Shown here: piece by piece, positions 63,064-64,000 of the stretch
How positions within the stretch are numbered: position 1 is the stretch's first letter
How the letters are laid out: each line of letters starts with the position of its first letter
Origin: Aurantiochytrium sp. KH105
Lineage: Eukaryota > Sar > Bigyra > Thraustochytrida > Thraustochytriidae
DNA: 64,000 nt
Direction: 5' to 3'
Assembly: GCA_003116975.1 (NCBI GenBank)
Contig: BGKB01000054.1
Coordinates: 1 to 64,000 of the forward strand
Notes under the pieces: generated by a model
Told to the model about the DNA's origin: nothing
Seen by the model: the letters and a program-made list of their open reading frames with translations, nothing else
Database searches by the model: none
Made by a program: the position numbers and the translations under genes

Positions 63064-64000
63064 TCATGTATATCCCATGTCAGAGCCATAGTCGCTCGGG
63101 CTCCTTCTCTCGAGATGATCTTCAAAAGGAGGCATGGTCTGCGACTCGGTGGACTTCAGCTTTTCGGTGCAGATATTGAGCCTATTCATAACTGACTCTT
63201 GAAGTTCGGCGATCCGGGAAGATCCTTGGATATTTCCAGATTCTCTGAGGTCGCGCTGTAAGCTGTTTGTCTTTTCCACAATTTGCAAGTAGTTCAGTAT
63301 CTCTATGGGAAGCGCATTCATCGTTGCCAATTCCAGCTGACCCGCACTCGAAGGAGTGGTAGCTACCGAGTGCTGATGTAAAGTACTGTCTGCTTCATGG
63401 ACAAGACGCGCGAGTTCTGCATCGAGCCCACTTTCGCCATCTCGAAGCAAAGAACTACTTTTATTTCCTGAATGACGGCGTGGCCACTGGAGCGCAAAAA
63501 CTTCCCGTGCGAGCGCCTGTCGAGAGGGCTCATCAGCGTCAGAAGCAATGTGCACCACGTATGCAATGAGATCAGATCTGAAGACTGACCCTACATGTTT
63601 GGATGATGCGTGGGATTCTTCCACGTATTTGGCCTGTTTTCTTGCATCTACTCTGTCGCCAGCATCGCTACTGACTAACTGTGAATATGAAGGCGCGTTG
63701 GCATCTTCGAGAGCGTCACTTGGTCCCAAATCTCCCTCGCCAGATATACCCTCTGAATAAATCAAGGCTGCATCCCTTCCATTTCTGCCATTACGCGCCG
63801 CAGAGTTGTATGCAATCACAACATGTTCCTTCAGAGTGTTGAGAATCTTCGAAACTAACTCGCCGTTGACTCTATATGCAGGAGCTGGCAGGGCTGATGG
63901 GTTGATCCCAGGAAATAGATCGGGGTACATTCTTTCCGGGTAGAAAGGGCGCTTCTCCACAAAATTCTCAACAGAAACAAATACGGGCACTGTCCCGCCG
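63064..64000 (-). CDS. Partial protein of unknown function, running off the right edge
   Basis: The 3' end is at 63064. The frame is open to the window edge with no ATG near it (the first apparent Met is a GTG at 63990), so the 5' part lies beyond the window. The visible about 311 residues include an ordered segment near the start (YRVNGELVSKILNTLKEHVVIAYN), an acid/Ser-rich middle, and a helical stretch with possible coiled coil (EILNYLQIVEKTNSLQRDLR, AELQESVMNRLNICTEKLKS). No family is recognised. Codon use resembles other genes here, and the long open frame supports it being real. Confidence 0.65.
   Translation of the reverse strand, partial: GGTVPVFVSVENFVEKRPFYPERMYPDLFPGINPSALPAPAYRVNGELVSKILNTLKEHVVIAYNSAARNGRNGRDAALIYSEGISGEGDLGPSDALEDANAPSYSQLVSSDAGDRVDARKQAKYVEESHASSKHVGSVFRSDLIAYVVHIASDADEPSRQALAREVFALQWPRRHSGNKSSSLLRDGESGLDAELARLVHEADSTLHQHSVATTPSSAGQLELATMNALPIEILNYLQIVEKTNSLQRDLRESGNIQGSSRIAELQESVMNRLNICTEKLKSTESQTMPPFEDHLERRSPSDYGSDMGYT

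Noticed and set aside
1..64000. tRNA, rRNA, snRNA or CRISPR
   Set aside because: No T-loop plus cloverleaf, rRNA core or spaced direct-repeat array was found by eye; GTTCGA-like hits lay in coding sequence or lacked paired arms.
1..64000. Transposon or retroelement
   Set aside because: No reverse transcriptase, integrase or transposase motif and no long terminal repeats were seen; the gap could hide one.

Overview
This window is nuclear DNA from a gene-dense, GC-rich, intron-poor eukaryotic microbe. The evidence is eukaryote-only genes (FACT subunit SPT16, COP9 signalosome CSN4, a SENP/Ulp1 protease, the tubulin deglutamylase CCP5), one clean GT-AG intron in a small gene, and long uninterrupted reading frames with Ala/Arg/Glu-rich low complexity. 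Flagellate-linked genes (CCP5, a soluble-adenylyl-cyclase relative, a coiled-coil protein of ciliary type) and a leucine-zipper plus START-like protein of a style seen in oomycetes suggest a stramenopile, most likely a thraustochytrid/labyrinthulomycete. That placement is inference; no rRNA or plastid marker is present. A run of exactly 700 N (15805-16504) is an assembly gap, and there is one ambiguous base at 5843.

Layout. 1-13 kb: three genes for secreted or surface proteins: a two-repeat Cys-rich PAN/apple-like protein (minus), a trypsin-fold protease with a beta-trefoil-like middle and a long LRR tail (plus), and a huge FG-GAP/GCC2-GCC3/multi-pass membrane protein (plus). 13-23 kb: a gene-poor stretch holding three related AGC-like kinases (one minus, two plus), the gap, and an exon fragment abutting it. 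All three kinases lack the HRD arginine and share a degenerate glycine loop. 23-39 kb: coiled-coil protein, His/Asn/acid-rich protein, a YDJC-like deacetylase fused to a GLT1D1-like glycosyltransferase, SENP protease, an unknown protein, SPT16 and CCP5. 39-57 kb: a compact housekeeping block: a small spliced membrane protein, CSN4, a METTL13-like methyltransferase, a ZNG1/CobW metallochaperone GTPase, a mitochondrial-looking TPR protein, a KCTD/BTB protein, TatD nuclease, a YccV-domain membrane protein, organellar prolyl-tRNA synthetase, a zipper-START-like protein and a phosphatase-only PNKP. 57-64 kb: a large degenerate soluble-adenylyl-cyclase-like protein ending in a CaaX box, a gene-poor interval, and a partial unknown gene running off the right edge.

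Many genes are arranged head-to-head across short GC-rich shared promoters. A striking number of start codons are preceded within a few to about 100 bases by short tandem repeats of 3-6 bp units. The most novel-looking items are the deacetylase-glycosyltransferase fusion, the kinase cluster, the protease-trefoil-LRR protein, the CaaX-tailed pseudo-cyclase and the zipper-START-like protein. I found no single operon-like new system; functional links between neighbours are mostly limited to shared promoters and a possible metal-handling theme (two proteins with His-Gly repeats).
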